Assembly (NCBI RefSeq): GCF_000585995.1
Contig: NZ_CP007410.1
Coordinates: 2,817,430 to 2,881,429 of the forward strand
DNA length: 64,000 nt
Source of the DNA: Pseudomonas brassicacearum
GTDB lineage: Bacteria; Pseudomonadota; Gammaproteobacteria; Pseudomonadales; Pseudomonadaceae
Direction of reading: 5' to 3'
The translations under genes and the position numbers were made by a program. Shown here piece after piece: positions 55,316 to 64,000 of this stretch. Numbering within the stretch: position 1 is the stretch's first letter; every line of letters begins with the position of its first letter. The notes beneath the pieces are model-generated. The model was not told the DNA's origin and ran no database searches. It worked only from the letters and a program-made list of their open reading frames with translations.

Positions 55316-55883
55316 AACCGCGACCCCGTCCCGGCGCTTGCCGGGAGACTTGGCGATGTGGTTTTTCATCCTTGCCGAGCTGACGGTGTTTGCACTGCTG
55401 CTCCTGGCCTTCGCTGTCGCCCAGGCGTTGCATCCGCACGTGTTCAACGAAGGCCGGCATTTGCTGGACCGTTCCACGGGCCTGGCGATGACCCTCAGCC
55501 TGCTGACCGCCGGATTGTTCGCCGCCCTGGCCCAGGAGCAGGTCAGGCAAGACCGACCGCGCCGAGGCGCGCTGTTCCTGTGCGTGGCGTTGTTGCTTGC
55601 TTCGGGTTATGTGGCGATCAAGCTCACGGAGTACGCCCACCTGTTGGCGAACGGCCTGGGGATGGAGCACGACACCTTCTTCACCTTGTACTGGATCCTC
55701 ACGGCGTTTCATTTCCTGCACGTGTTGCTGGGCATGGTGATCCTAGGCTGGCTGGCCGAGGGCTGTCGGCGTCGTCGCTATGATTCGCAGCGGTGCAGCG
55801 GGCTGGAGTCCGGTGTGCTGTATTGGCATATGGTGGATCTGGTCTGGGTGCTGTTGTTTCCATTGGTCTACATCCTCGATTGA
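55299..55883 (+). CDS. nirO: NirO (NorE-like), cytochrome c oxidase subunit III family
   Basis: This 194-residue membrane protein has about five membrane segments (MWFFILAELTVFALLLLAFA, FFTLYWILTAFHFLHVLLGM). It is related to heme-copper oxidase subunit III, but its role in NO reduction is accessory. The start overlaps nirQ's end; an in-frame ATG at 55290 is an alternative. Confidence 0.9.
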   Translation: MFTSAETATPSRRLPGDLAMWFFILAELTVFALLLLAFAVAQALHPHVFNEGRHLLDRSTGLAMTLSLLTAGLFAALAQEQVRQDRPRRGALFLCVALLLASGYVAIKLTEYAHLLANGLGMEHDTFFTLYWILTAFHFLHVLLGMVILGWLAEGCRRRRYDSQRCSGLESGVLYWHMVDLVWVLLFPLVYILD

Positions 55884-55895
55884 GATGAGGTGCGC

Positions 55896-56153
55896 ATGTC
55901 GGTTTCCCGTGTCCTGATCGTCTGCTGGACGGCGTTGGCCATGCTCAGTACGGGCACCGTGGCGCTGGGCCAGGTCGCTGGCACCGGGCTGATCTCCGTT
56001 GCGATATTGATGGTGGCGGTTGCCAAGGCCTGGGTGATTGCCGATGGCTTCATGGAACTGCGCCATGCACCGCGCCTGTGGCGTCGGTTGATATTGAGCT
56101 GGGCGGTGCTGTTGGCGACGGTCATCGCAACGATACTGTTATCTGCACCTTGA
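55896..56153 (+). CDS. nirP: NirP (NorF-like) small membrane protein
   Basis: This 85-residue protein has about three membrane segments (VLIVCWTALAMLSTGTVALG, LISVAILMVAVAKAWVIADG, LILSWAVLLATVIATILLSA), resembling cytochrome oxidase subunit IV-like proteins. GAGG stands 5 bases before the ATG; an upstream GTG at 55890 is an alternative. It is the last gene of nirQOP. Confidence 0.85.
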   Translation: MSVSRVLIVCWTALAMLSTGTVALGQVAGTGLISVAILMVAVAKAWVIADGFMELRHAPRLWRRLILSWAVLLATVIATILLSAP

Positions 56154-56171
56154 ACTTGCAAACACCCACCT

Positions 56172-56301
56172 GTGGCGAGGGGATTTATCCCCGTTGGGCC
56201 GCGAAGCGGCCCCAAGGCAGCTCACTCTATCTATCTGACACACCGAGGCGTCTGCCATAGGGACTGCTGCGCAGTCCAGCGGGGATAAATCCCCTCGCCA
56301 C
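56172..56301. repeat. Type B palindromic element between nirP and norC
   Basis: This GGGGATTTATCCCC-variant element has an inner stem GGGCCGCGAAGCGGCCC-like and GGACTGCTGCGCAGTCC. It lies directly after nirP and 78 bases before the norC DNR box, separating the two transcripts. Confidence 0.9.
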
Positions 56302-56379
56302 AAAATAGATCCCTTGCCACAGAAACTCATCTGACTTTCGAGCAGTCTTGGAACAACCCACCAAAACCATCGGAGATTC

Positions 56380-56422
56380 TTGATCGCCATCAAGCGGTTT
56401 TCGAGCACTCGCTTCCTAGAAT
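56380..56422 (+). promoter_or_regulatory. norCB promoter with DNR/FNR box
   Basis: TTGATCGCCATCAA (56380-56393) is a perfect match to the FNR/DNR consensus. A TAGAAT -10 lies at 56417-56422, so the box is centred near -41.5 from a start around 56428. Confidence 0.93.
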
Positions 56423-56450
56423 GAACACGCCAAGCAATGAGGAAGTGACC

Positions 56451-56891
56451 ATGTCAGATACCTTCACCAAAGGCATGGCCAGGAATATTTATTTCGGGGG
56501 AAGTATCTTCTTTTTCCTGATATTCCTGGCCCTGACCTACCACACGGAACAGACCTTTCCAGAACGTAGCCACCAGGCGCAACTGACCGAATCGGTGATT
56601 CGCGGCAAGGGCGTCTGGGAGCGCAACAACTGCATCGGCTGCCACACCCTGCTGGGCGAGGGCGCGTACTTTGCGCCGGAGCTGGGCAATGTGATCAACC
56701 GGCGCGGCGGCGACGAGGCCTTCAAGCCGTTCCTGCAAGCGTGGATGAAAATGCAGCCGCTGAACGTTCCGGGTCGCCGGGCCATGCCGCAGTTCAACCT
56801 GAGCGAGCAGGAAGTCGACGACATCGCCGAGTTCCTCAAATGGAGTTCGAAAATCAACACCAATGGCTGGCCGCCAAACAAGGAGGGCTGA
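56451..56891 (+). CDS. norC: NorC, cytochrome c subunit of NO reductase
   Basis: This 146-residue protein has one membrane anchor (residues ~12-30) and the heme site CIGCH (61-65), with the Met ligand at 112 (RRAMPQF). It passes electrons to NorB. GAGGAAG stands 6 bases before the ATG at 56451; norB follows 3 bases after its stop. Confidence 0.96.
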   Translation: MSDTFTKGMARNIYFGGSIFFFLIFLALTYHTEQTFPERSHQAQLTESVIRGKGVWERNNCIGCHTLLGEGAYFAPELGNVINRRGGDEAFKPFLQAWMKMQPLNVPGRRAMPQFNLSEQEVDDIAEFLKWSSKINTNGWPPNKEG

Positions 56892-58322
<1,431 letters not shown>

Positions 58323-58352
58323 GTGATCACAACCACTAAACCGGACCCATTT

Positions 58353-58475
58353 GTGGCGAGGGGATTTATCCCCGCTGGGGCGCGAAGCGGCCCCCTACAT
58401 CCTGTCTGATACACCGCAGTAGCAGACATTTTGGGGGCTGCTTCGCAGCCCAGCGGGGATAAATCCCCTCGCCAC
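58353..58475. repeat. Type B palindromic element between norB and norD
   Basis: This GGGGATTTATCCCC-variant element has inner stems GGGGCGCGAAGCGGCCCC-like and GGCTGCTTCGCAGCC. It fills most of the 182-base norB-norD gap. Confidence 0.9.
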
Positions 58476-58504
58476 AATGGGTTCGGCTTAAGAGGAGAAT
58501 AACC

Positions 58505-60343
58505 ATGGCATTCACCCTTGAGCTGGAAGAGTGGGTCGGCAGTGTCTGGCACCGATTCATCACCCGGCGCGCCAGTGTGGATTTTCCCGAAGCACGGGTG
58601 GAACTGATTGCGCGGCAACGCTCCCTTCAGGTGCTGTTTCACGCCACGGGCGGTTCTCGCCAGTTGGGTGTGGAGGCGGTCAGCGACCGTGATCTGTTGC
58701 TACGTCGCAACCTGTTGCAGCAGATCGCCGGCACCTGCAAGCAAGTACCCCTGGCCTGCTGCGATGGCAATAACCTGCGTTTGCCGGCGAGCCTGGCGGC
58801 GTTCCCCGATGTCGGCCTGAACGAAGAGCTGTATCGCTGGCTCGCGTTGCTGGCCGCGCAGTCGGGGCCGATGAAGCATTGGGGACGGGACAATCAGCGC
58901 TGGACCCACGCGGTGTTGAAGCGCTACCCGGCGCTGCGTCCTCGCTATCGGCGATTGGTGGAGGCGCATCTGTCGTTGCGCCCCGATCCGGCCTCGCTCA
59001 ACCCGGCCGAAGCCGCCCTGGAGCGCGCGCTGTGCCGGGCCCTGCGCGAGCCAGGCAGCGTCGAGCATTTCCCACGCAGTGAACGGGCGGCCTGGCCGTT
59101 GCCGTTGTGGCTATACCCACCCCAGCATCTCGCCAATCCCCAGGCGGCCAACCTTGAAGAGTCCGAGCAATACCTGGCGACGCCGCCGGGTGAGCAACAG
59201 GGCGGTCGCAAACGCGCCGAGCGCATTGATGAAACCAGCCGTGACGGTGGGTTGTTGATCGTACGCCTGGAGAATCTGTTCAGCTGGACCGAACACGTGG
59301 ACCTGGATCGCTGGGCGGACGACAGTGAAGATCCGGACGCCGCCCGCGTCGCAGAAGACCTGGACCAATTGACCCTGTCACGCACTCGCTTGCGCAAGGG
59401 CGGGGGCCTGAAACTGCACCTGGACCTGCCGCCGGCCGATGTGGATGACATTCCCCTGGGCGAGGGTATCCGGTTGCCCGAATGGGATTACCGCAAGCAA
59501 CGGCTCCAGGAGGATTTCGTCAGCCTGCAGACTTTCACCCCTCGCGATTGCGAACCCCAGCCACTGCCGGCACGCCTGCGCAGCTCGGCCCAGCGCTTGC
59601 GCCGCCAGTTCGAACACCTGCGCAACGATCGACAGTGGCTGCGCCAGCAAACCCAGGGTTCGGAACTGGACCTGCAAGCCTGGCTGGATTTCCACGTCGA
59701 ACGCCAGCACGGCCAGTGCAGCGAACGCGGTCTGTTCATGGAGCAACGCCAGACCCGCCGCGACCTGGCGTGCCTGCTGCTGGCTGATCTGTCGATGTCC
59801 ACCGACGCCCACCTCAACGACGAGCATCGGGTGATCGACGTGATCCGCGACAGCCTGTTGCTGTTCGGTGAAACCCTCTCGGTGCTGGGGGACGATTTCG
59901 CCTTGTACGGGTTCTCATCCTTGCGGCGCCAGCAAGTGCGGATGCATGAGCTCAAGGCCTTCGACCAACGCTACGACGACCATACCCGGGGGCGAATCCA
60001 GGGCCTCAAGCCCGGTTACTACACGCGCATGGGCGCCGCGATCCGCCAGGCCACGCAACGGCTGGCGGGCTGCAAGCGGCGGCGCAAGTTGTTGTTGCTG
60101 TTGAGCGATGGCAAGCCCAATGACCTGGACCTTTACGAAGGGCGCTACGGCGTGGAAGACACCCGCCAAGCGGTGCTGGAGGCCCGGCGCCAAGGGTTGA
60201 CACCGTTCTGCATCACCATCGATCGCGAAGCGGGGGATTACCTGCCATACATGTTCGGGGCCAACGGCTACACCTTGATTCGCCAGCCCGAGCAACTGCC
60301 ACTGCGCCTACCGCAGTTGTATCGGCAATTGACTCAGGACTGA
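58505..60343 (+). CDS. norD: NorD, VWA-domain protein for NO reductase activation
   Basis: This 612-residue protein begins MAFTLELEEWVGSVWHRFIT. An N-terminal helical part is followed by a charged linker and a C-terminal VWA domain with MIDAS motif LLADLSMSTDAH (DxSxS, near residue 426) and LLLLSDGKPNDLDLYEGRYG. It works with the NirQ ATPase. AGAGGAGAATAACC precedes the ATG. Confidence 0.95.
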   Translation: MAFTLELEEWVGSVWHRFITRRASVDFPEARVELIARQRSLQVLFHATGGSRQLGVEAVSDRDLLLRRNLLQQIAGTCKQVPLACCDGNNLRLPASLAAFPDVGLNEELYRWLALLAAQSGPMKHWGRDNQRWTHAVLKRYPALRPRYRRLVEAHLSLRPDPASLNPAEAALERALCRALREPGSVEHFPRSERAAWPLPLWLYPPQHLANPQAANLEESEQYLATPPGEQQGGRKRAERIDETSRDGGLLIVRLENLFSWTEHVDLDRWADDSEDPDAARVAEDLDQLTLSRTRLRKGGGLKLHLDLPPADVDDIPLGEGIRLPEWDYRKQRLQEDFVSLQTFTPRDCEPQPLPARLRSSAQRLRRQFEHLRNDRQWLRQQTQGSELDLQAWLDFHVERQHGQCSERGLFMEQRQTRRDLACLLLADLSMSTDAHLNDEHRVIDVIRDSLLLFGETLSVLGDDFALYGFSSLRRQQVRMHELKAFDQRYDDHTRGRIQGLKPGYYTRMGAAIRQATQRLAGCKRRRKLLLLLSDGKPNDLDLYEGRYGVEDTRQAVLEARRQGLTPFCITIDREAGDYLPYMFGANGYTLIRQPEQLPLRLPQLYRQLTQD

Positions 60344-60347
60344 GGGT

Positions 60348-60548
60348 TCAGGCGATGCTGCGAGGCAGCCAGAAAAACATGACGATGCAGAAGATCGTCA
60401 GCCCGACACAGAACCAGCCGAAGCGCCGCAACCGACGCTCGTCGGCCTTTGCGGCCTCGGCTGGCAGGGGCATGCCGCACTGGCGGCATTCGGTTTCGTT
60501 TGCAGGGTTGGCGTGTTGGCAATACAGGCAGATGGGTTGTGCAGTCAT
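60348..60548 (-). CDS. Small zinc-ribbon membrane protein (DnrP-like)
   Basis: This 66-residue protein has a zinc ribbon with two CxxC pairs (CLYCQHANPANETECRQCG) and one C-terminal membrane segment (FGWFCVGLTIFCIVMFFWLP). Its ATG overlaps the dnr stop (ATGA), so it is translationally coupled to dnr, as the P. aeruginosa gene next to dnr is. Proteins in this place are sometimes called DnrP; function unknown. Confidence 0.8.
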   Translation of the reverse strand: MTAQPICLYCQHANPANETECRQCGMPLPAEAAKADERRLRRFGWFCVGLTIFCIVMFFWLPRSIA

Positions 60549-61228
60549 TCGAACTGTTCCAGGCGCAGGCGATCGAGAATGGCGATCTGGCGACCATCCT
60601 GGGTGATGATTTTTTCATCGATCAAGCGCCGGATGATCCGCGAGAAGGTTTCCGGCTGGATGGACAGGTGCCCGGCGATCAATTGCTTGGCCATTGGCAG
60701 TTCGAACTGACTGTCCACGGTTTGCAGGCGCACCAGTTGCGTCAGCAGGTAACGCACCACGCGGTGGGTGGCGTTTTTCAGCGACAGGGTTTCAATCTCG
60801 TTGACCCGCTGGTGCAGGCGCACGCAGAGCTTGCCGAGCAGGGCAAAGGTCAGCTGGCTGTTGCTGTGCAACAGGCGCATGTAGGTGGCGTTGGACAGCC
60901 GGTACACCTGGCTCGGGCCGACGGCTTCGGCGGAGGCCACATAGTTGGGTGTGTCCATCAGCATCATGGCTTCAGCGAAGGTCTGGCGCTCGCCGATCAC
61001 CTCGAAGACTTTTTCCTGGCCGTCCGGGGTCAGGCGGTAGATTTTTACCGCCCCGCAGATCACGAAGTAAAACGCCTGCGCCGGTTCCCCCTGGCGGAAC
61101 AGCGGGTTGCCCTTGTCGATGTTCAGCAGTTGACTGGTACTCATCAATTCGTCGAGTTGTTCTTCGTTCAGTGGCTCGAACAGGTGATGGCTGCGCAGAA
61201 TCTGGTGATGGACACGGTGGAGCACCAT
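60545..61228 (-). CDS. dnr: DNR, Crp/Fnr-family NO-responsive regulator
   Basis: This 227-residue regulator has a cyclic-nucleotide-like sensor domain (LLNIDKGNPLFRQGEPAQAF) and a C-terminal helix-turn-helix with the E...R pattern for TTGAT half-sites (LSIQPETFSRIIRRL). It lacks the FNR N-terminal cysteines, in keeping with heme/NO sensing. It activates nir, nor and nnrS promoters through the boxes listed here. Confidence 0.95.
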   Translation of the reverse strand: MVLHRVHHQILRSHHLFEPLNEEQLDELMSTSQLLNIDKGNPLFRQGEPAQAFYFVICGAVKIYRLTPDGQEKVFEVIGERQTFAEAMMLMDTPNYVASAEAVGPSQVYRLSNATYMRLLHSNSQLTFALLGKLCVRLHQRVNEIETLSLKNATHRVVRYLLTQLVRLQTVDSQFELPMAKQLIAGHLSIQPETFSRIIRRLIDEKIITQDGRQIAILDRLRLEQFE

Positions 61229-61265
61229 GGCATGAATCCTTGTGATGGCAAGACGGTAATCGGGT

Positions 61266-61355
61266 TCAGACGAGGCTGAGGGACAGGCTGCTGGCCAGCG
61301 CCACGACGCAAGAGAGCACTATGAACCAGGTCAGTGGCAGAGCGACGTTTTTCAT
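61266..61355 (-). CDS. Putative 29-residue membrane microprotein upstream of dnr
   Basis: ATG at 61355, TGA at 61266-61268. The product is MKNVALPLTWFIVLSCVVAL followed by ASSLSLSLV, one membrane segment. GAGGTAAACCC before the ATG is a good ribosome site. The gene ends 37 bases upstream of dnr on the same strand. It has no recognised family. Confidence 0.5.
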   Translation of the reverse strand: MKNVALPLTWFIVLSCVVALASSLSLSLV

Positions 61356-61524
61356 GGGTTTACCTCGGGCGAGAGTCTATGCCCTGCCTGAGCAAGAGGC
61401 GGGCCATGCCTGGAGGCTTTGATTCGTGGGACGTTTGGGCTGGGGAGGGTGAAAATGACCCTGGCACGATAGGGTTAAAACAACCATGAAAGGGTCATAA
61501 ATACCCCGTTCGACTACAGTTCCT

Positions 61525-61611
61525 GTGGGAGCGAGCTTGCTCGCGATGACGGTAGCACACCCAACATAGTGCCAACTGACCCACCGCCATCGCGAGCAAG
61601 CTCGCTCCCAC
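61525..61611. repeat. Type A REP-like inverted pair
   Basis: GTGGGAGCGAGCTTGCTCGC and its inverse, with a spacer of about 40 bases, lie in the dnr-nnrS gap. Confidence 0.85.
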
Positions 61612-61704
61612 AGGGGGGCAGAGGTGTTTAGCAGGCGGCTCGACCCGGTTCGGCAAGCCCCTTGCAAGTGCTTGTTCGAGGCGGGAGGTTGCCGATGCGC
61701 GGGC

Positions 61705-61718
61705 TTGATCTGAGACAA
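61705..61718 (+). promoter_or_regulatory. Imperfect DNR/FNR box upstream of nnrS
   Basis: TTGATCTGAGACAA has a perfect left half-site and a right half-site with two changes from ATCAA. It is centred about 100 bases upstream of the nnrS start. Confidence 0.5.
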
Positions 61719-61810
61719 GGCCCGCCAGTGTCGATAGCCGATCATTCGAACCCTGATTTTGTCGTACCTCGCTGGCGGGCCAGATCCCCGGTGAGGCAGA
61801 GGAGTGGTGT

Positions 61811-63001
61811 ATGCAAGTGCTTGACCGTCGCAAGGCCATGGCCATTTTGCCGCTGTGGCGCCTGGCGTTTCGGCCGTTCTTCCTGGCGGGCTGCGTGTTG
61901 GCGCTGGTGGCCGTTCCCCTTTGGCTCCTGGCGTTCACCGGGCGGTTGTCGGCCTGGCAGCCGGGTGGCGGCTGGTTGGCCTGGCACCGTCATGAACTGT
62001 TGTTCGGCTTCGGCCTGGCGATCATTGCCGGGTTCCTGCTGACGGCCGTGCAGACCTGGACGGGCACCCCAGGTATCAGCGGCAAGCGCTTGGCGGCGCT
62101 GGCGTCAGTATGGTTGGGCGCGCGGTTGGCCTGGCTGGTCGATGCGCCCTGGCCATTGCTGACCGTGCTGGAGCTGGGTTTCGCCCTGGCGGTCGCGGCA
62201 TTGATGGGCGTGACGCTGTGGCGCGTGCGGCAGAAGCGCAATTACCCGATTGTGCTGGTTTTGCTGCTGTTGGCCGCCGCCGATGCGCTGTCGATGTACG
62301 GCCTGGTGCAGCACAACGAGGGCTTGCAACGCCAAAGCGTGCTCACCGGCTTGTGGCTGGTAGCGGCGATGATGGGGCTGATCGGCGGGCGAGTGATTCC
62401 CTTTTTCACCCAGCGCGGCTTGGGTCGGGTAGAGGGCGTTGCGCCCTGGCCGTGGCTCGATCGCCTGTTGCTGGCGGGGTCGGCGCTGGTGGCGCTGCTC
62501 TATGCCTTCGGTCCGGCGCTGTCGGCCAGTGTCTGGGTCGGCCTGTTGTTCGCCGCGTTGGCGGTGGGGCACGGGATTCGATTGGTGCGTTGGCATGATC
62601 GGGACTTGTGGCGGGTGCCGCTGCTGTGGTCGCTGCACTTGGCCTACGCCTGGCTGGCGGTGGCGTGCCTGGGCATGGCGCTCTGGCACTTCGGCGTGCC
62701 GGTGAATCCGAGCCTGGCGGTGCATGGCCTGACCATCGGCGCCATGGCCGGGTTGATCCTGGCGATGATTGCCCGCGTCAGCCTGGGCCATACCGGGCGC
62801 CCCCTCGAGCCGCCGGCGGGCATGACCCTGGCGTTTGTGCTATTGAACCTGGCGTGCGTGAGCCGTGTGCTGCTGGTGTTGGTATTTCCGTTGGCCGCGT
62901 TGTGGCTCGCGGGACTGTGCTGGACGTTGGCGTTCGGCCTCTATGCCTGGCGCTATGGCCCGATGCTGCTGAAGACTCGGGTGGATGGGCATCCGGGATG
63001 A
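61811..63001 (+). CDS. nnrS: NnrS family heme-copper membrane protein
   Basis: This 396-residue protein has about 12 membrane segments. It begins MQVLDRRKAMAILPLWRLAF RPFFLAG, followed by WHRHELLFGFGLAIIAGFLL and TAVQTWTGTPGI, the family's conserved parts. NnrS proteins protect against NO stress and are DNR/NnrR controlled. Its end overlaps no other gene; the next gene starts 22 bases later. Confidence 0.93.
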   Translation: MQVLDRRKAMAILPLWRLAFRPFFLAGCVLALVAVPLWLLAFTGRLSAWQPGGGWLAWHRHELLFGFGLAIIAGFLLTAVQTWTGTPGISGKRLAALASVWLGARLAWLVDAPWPLLTVLELGFALAVAALMGVTLWRVRQKRNYPIVLVLLLLAAADALSMYGLVQHNEGLQRQSVLTGLWLVAAMMGLIGGRVIPFFTQRGLGRVEGVAPWPWLDRLLLAGSALVALLYAFGPALSASVWVGLLFAALAVGHGIRLVRWHDRDLWRVPLLWSLHLAYAWLAVACLGMALWHFGVPVNPSLAVHGLTIGAMAGLILAMIARVSLGHTGRPLEPPAGMTLAFVLLNLACVSRVLLVLVFPLAALWLAGLCWTLAFGLYAWRYGPMLLKTRVDGHPG

Positions 63002-63023
63002 GCCGACTGGGCGAAGGGGAACG

Positions 63024-63464
63024 ATGATGTATGGGGTCTTGCTGGTCACGCATCTGTTGGCGGCCATCGCTTTTATTGGCACGTTGTTTTTCGAGGTTTT
63101 CATCTGGCATGCCGCCCGCCGACCGTTGGCCCGAAGCACCCAGGATGCCGCCGACCAGGCCATCGCCAAGCGTTCGCGGCACGTGCTGCACGGCGTGGTG
63201 CTGTTGCTGTACGGCGCCGGCATCGCCCTGGCCTGGCAGCATCGCGGCGCATTGAGCCAGCCGTTGAGCAACAGCTTTGGCCTGCTGCTGAGCCTGAAAA
63301 TCCTGCTGGCCCTGAGCATCATCGGCCACTACCTGTGGCTGGCGTATTGGCTCAAGAGCGGTCGGCTGACCCCGGGTCGGGCCTGCTGGCTGCGCCGCAG
63401 TATCCTTGGGCACATGGTGCTGATCGTGGTGTTGGCCAAGGCGATGTTTTATTGGCAATTTTAG
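63024..63464 (+). CDS. Four-helix membrane protein, CopD-like
   Basis: This 146-residue product begins MMYGVLLVTHLLAAIAFIGT and has about four membrane segments with conserved-looking His (VTHLLA, RHVLHGVVLLLYG, IIGHYLW, ILGHMVLIVV), the layout of CopD-type b-heme or copper-related proteins. AAGGGGA precedes the ATG. It follows nnrS closely and is probably cotranscribed, so a role in NO or denitrification stress is inferred. Confidence 0.7.
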   Translation: MMYGVLLVTHLLAAIAFIGTLFFEVFIWHAARRPLARSTQDAADQAIAKRSRHVLHGVVLLLYGAGIALAWQHRGALSQPLSNSFGLLLSLKILLALSIIGHYLWLAYWLKSGRLTPGRACWLRRSILGHMVLIVVLAKAMFYWQF

Positions 63465-63488
63465 ATGGAGCGCCCCATGGCAATCCCT

Positions 63489-63575
63489 GTGGGAGCGAGC
63501 TTGCTCGCGATGGCGGCGGATCAGTCAGTATTGAGTTGTCTGACCCACCGTCATCGCGAGCAAGCTCGCTCCCAC
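63489..63575. repeat. Type A REP-like inverted pair
   Basis: GTGGGAGCGAGCTTGCTCGC and its inverse lie in the convergent gap between the CopD-like gene and the hemerythrin-type gene. Confidence 0.85.
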
Positions 63576-63599
63576 AGGGGGTAACGCAATGTTTGAGGG

Positions 63600-64000
63600 T
63601 CAGCGAGCAGTGGGCTTCATCGCATTGACGAACAACACATTGTTTTCCAGATGAATGTGTTGCATCAGGTCATCACGAAACTCCACCAGCCCGCGATACA
63701 GGGCGCGCCAGGTGTTGCAGGCGTCGGCGGGTGGGGTGATCTGGTCGGTCAGGGTGAGCATGGTTTCCAGGGCTTCACCGTGCTGGTCGTGTTCGTAGCG
63801 CAGTACCTGGATCGGCGCCGAGGCCCGTTCGCCCAGGCCTTGTTGCAGCATCGGGAACAGCACCTGTTCTTCCTTGAGCATGTGGCCTTCGAGCTCCTGA
63901 TACATGTCCTGCAAGTGATCGGCCAGGCCGTTCGGGCAACTGGCCCGCGCACCATGGACCTGCTCGACGCGACGGGCCAGGCGGATCAGCTCCGGCAGTT
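63600..64000 (-). CDS. Hemerythrin-domain protein, YtfE/ScdA/DnrN type (N-terminus beyond window)
   Basis: The frame is open to the right edge, so only about the last 133 residues are seen. It reads LPELIRLARRVEQVHGARAS, then HLQDMYQELEGHMLKEEQVL, YEHDQHGEALETM and FRDDLMQHIHLENNVLFVNA. The His/Glu pattern of a di-iron hemerythrin fold and the LARRVEQVHG stretch fit the Fe-S cluster repair family (DnrN in P. stutzeri), which counters NO damage. An internal ATG at 63914 is not the start. Confidence 0.87.
   Translation of the reverse strand, partial: LPELIRLARRVEQVHGARASCPNGLADHLQDMYQELEGHMLKEEQVLFPMLQQGLGERASAPIQVLRYEHDQHGEALETMLTLTDQITPPADACNTWRALYRGLVEFRDDLMQHIHLENNVLFVNAMKPTAR

Larger units (their letters stand above)
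61356..61810. other. Divergent intergenic region, dnr to nnrS
   Basis: These 455 bases contain the promoter region for dnr and the microprotein (AT-richer around 61450-61510), a type A REP pair (61525-61611) and an imperfect DNR box (61705-61718). Open frames crossing the repeats look accidental. Confidence 0.5.

Overview
The window is GC-rich bacterial chromosome and reads as a fluorescent-group Pseudomonas. The evidence is the gene content (kgu/ptxS 2-ketogluconate operon, a GdhB-type NAD glutamate dehydrogenase of about 1,620 residues, the nirSMCFDLGHJEN order known from P. aeruginosa), a small Pseudomonas-type gene of the DUF6124 kind, and about twenty REP-like palindromes of the kind Pseudomonas carries between genes. 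No rRNA, tRNA, CRISPR array, transposase or integrase was seen.

Layout. 1-4.5 kb: most of one very large gene on the minus strand, resembling the Pseudomonas dermonecrotic-toxin-like (DUF6543) proteins. 4.6-13.4 kb: an aldonate catabolism locus of the Weimberg type: GntR regulator and IlvD/Edd dehydratase on the minus strand, divergent from an MFS permease, an AraD1-type 2-keto-3-deoxyaldonate dehydratase, a 2-oxoglutarate semialdehyde dehydrogenase, a small acidic protein and an exported lactonase. Together they would take a sugar lactone or aldonate to 2-oxoglutarate. The dehydratase has an apparent single-base deletion close to its 3' end. 13.5-14.0 kb: two very small exported proteins. 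14.1-19.6 kb: sbcD-sbcC and a glutathione S-transferase-like gene, coupled by 4-base overlaps. 19.9-26.8 kb: a moxR-DUF58-DUF4381-batA-batB-batD operon. 27.1-27.7 kb: a C4-antisense-RNA-like structure in front of a DUF6124 gene. 28.0-29.7 kb: an AT-richer ABC exporter bracketed by two nearly identical 131-bp palindromic elements. 30.1-35.5 kb: ptxS-kguE-kguK-kguT-kguD with two perfect PtxS operators. 36.6-41.5 kb: gdhB. 41.6-44.9 kb: a periplasmic cupin, an ABM monooxygenase, and a MocR regulator divergent from a carboxymuconolactone-decarboxylase-like protein.

45.1-64 kb is a complete nitrite and nitric oxide reduction island. nirSMCFDLGHJEN (minus strand) encodes cytochrome cd1 nitrite reductase, its cytochromes and the heme d1 pathway: NirE makes precorrin-2, NirDLGH decarboxylate siroheme, NirJ removes propionates, and NirF and NirN act late. 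Diverging from it are nirQ-nirO-nirP, norC-norB and norD (NO reductase). Then come dnrP, dnr (the NO-responsive Crp/Fnr regulator), a 29-residue membrane microprotein, nnrS, a CopD-like membrane protein and a truncated hemerythrin-type Fe-S repair protein. DNR/FNR boxes lie between nirS and nirQ and in front of norC, with a weaker one in front of nnrS. Neither nar nor nos genes are in the window.

Two families of intergenic palindromes recur throughout. Type A has arms like GTGGGAGCGAGCTTGCTCGC. Type B is about 125-135 bp with ends GTGGCGAGGGAGC... or GTGGCGAGGGGAT.... Several sit inside operons, including the nir/nor island and the kgu operon, where one forms the 3' end of kguK.
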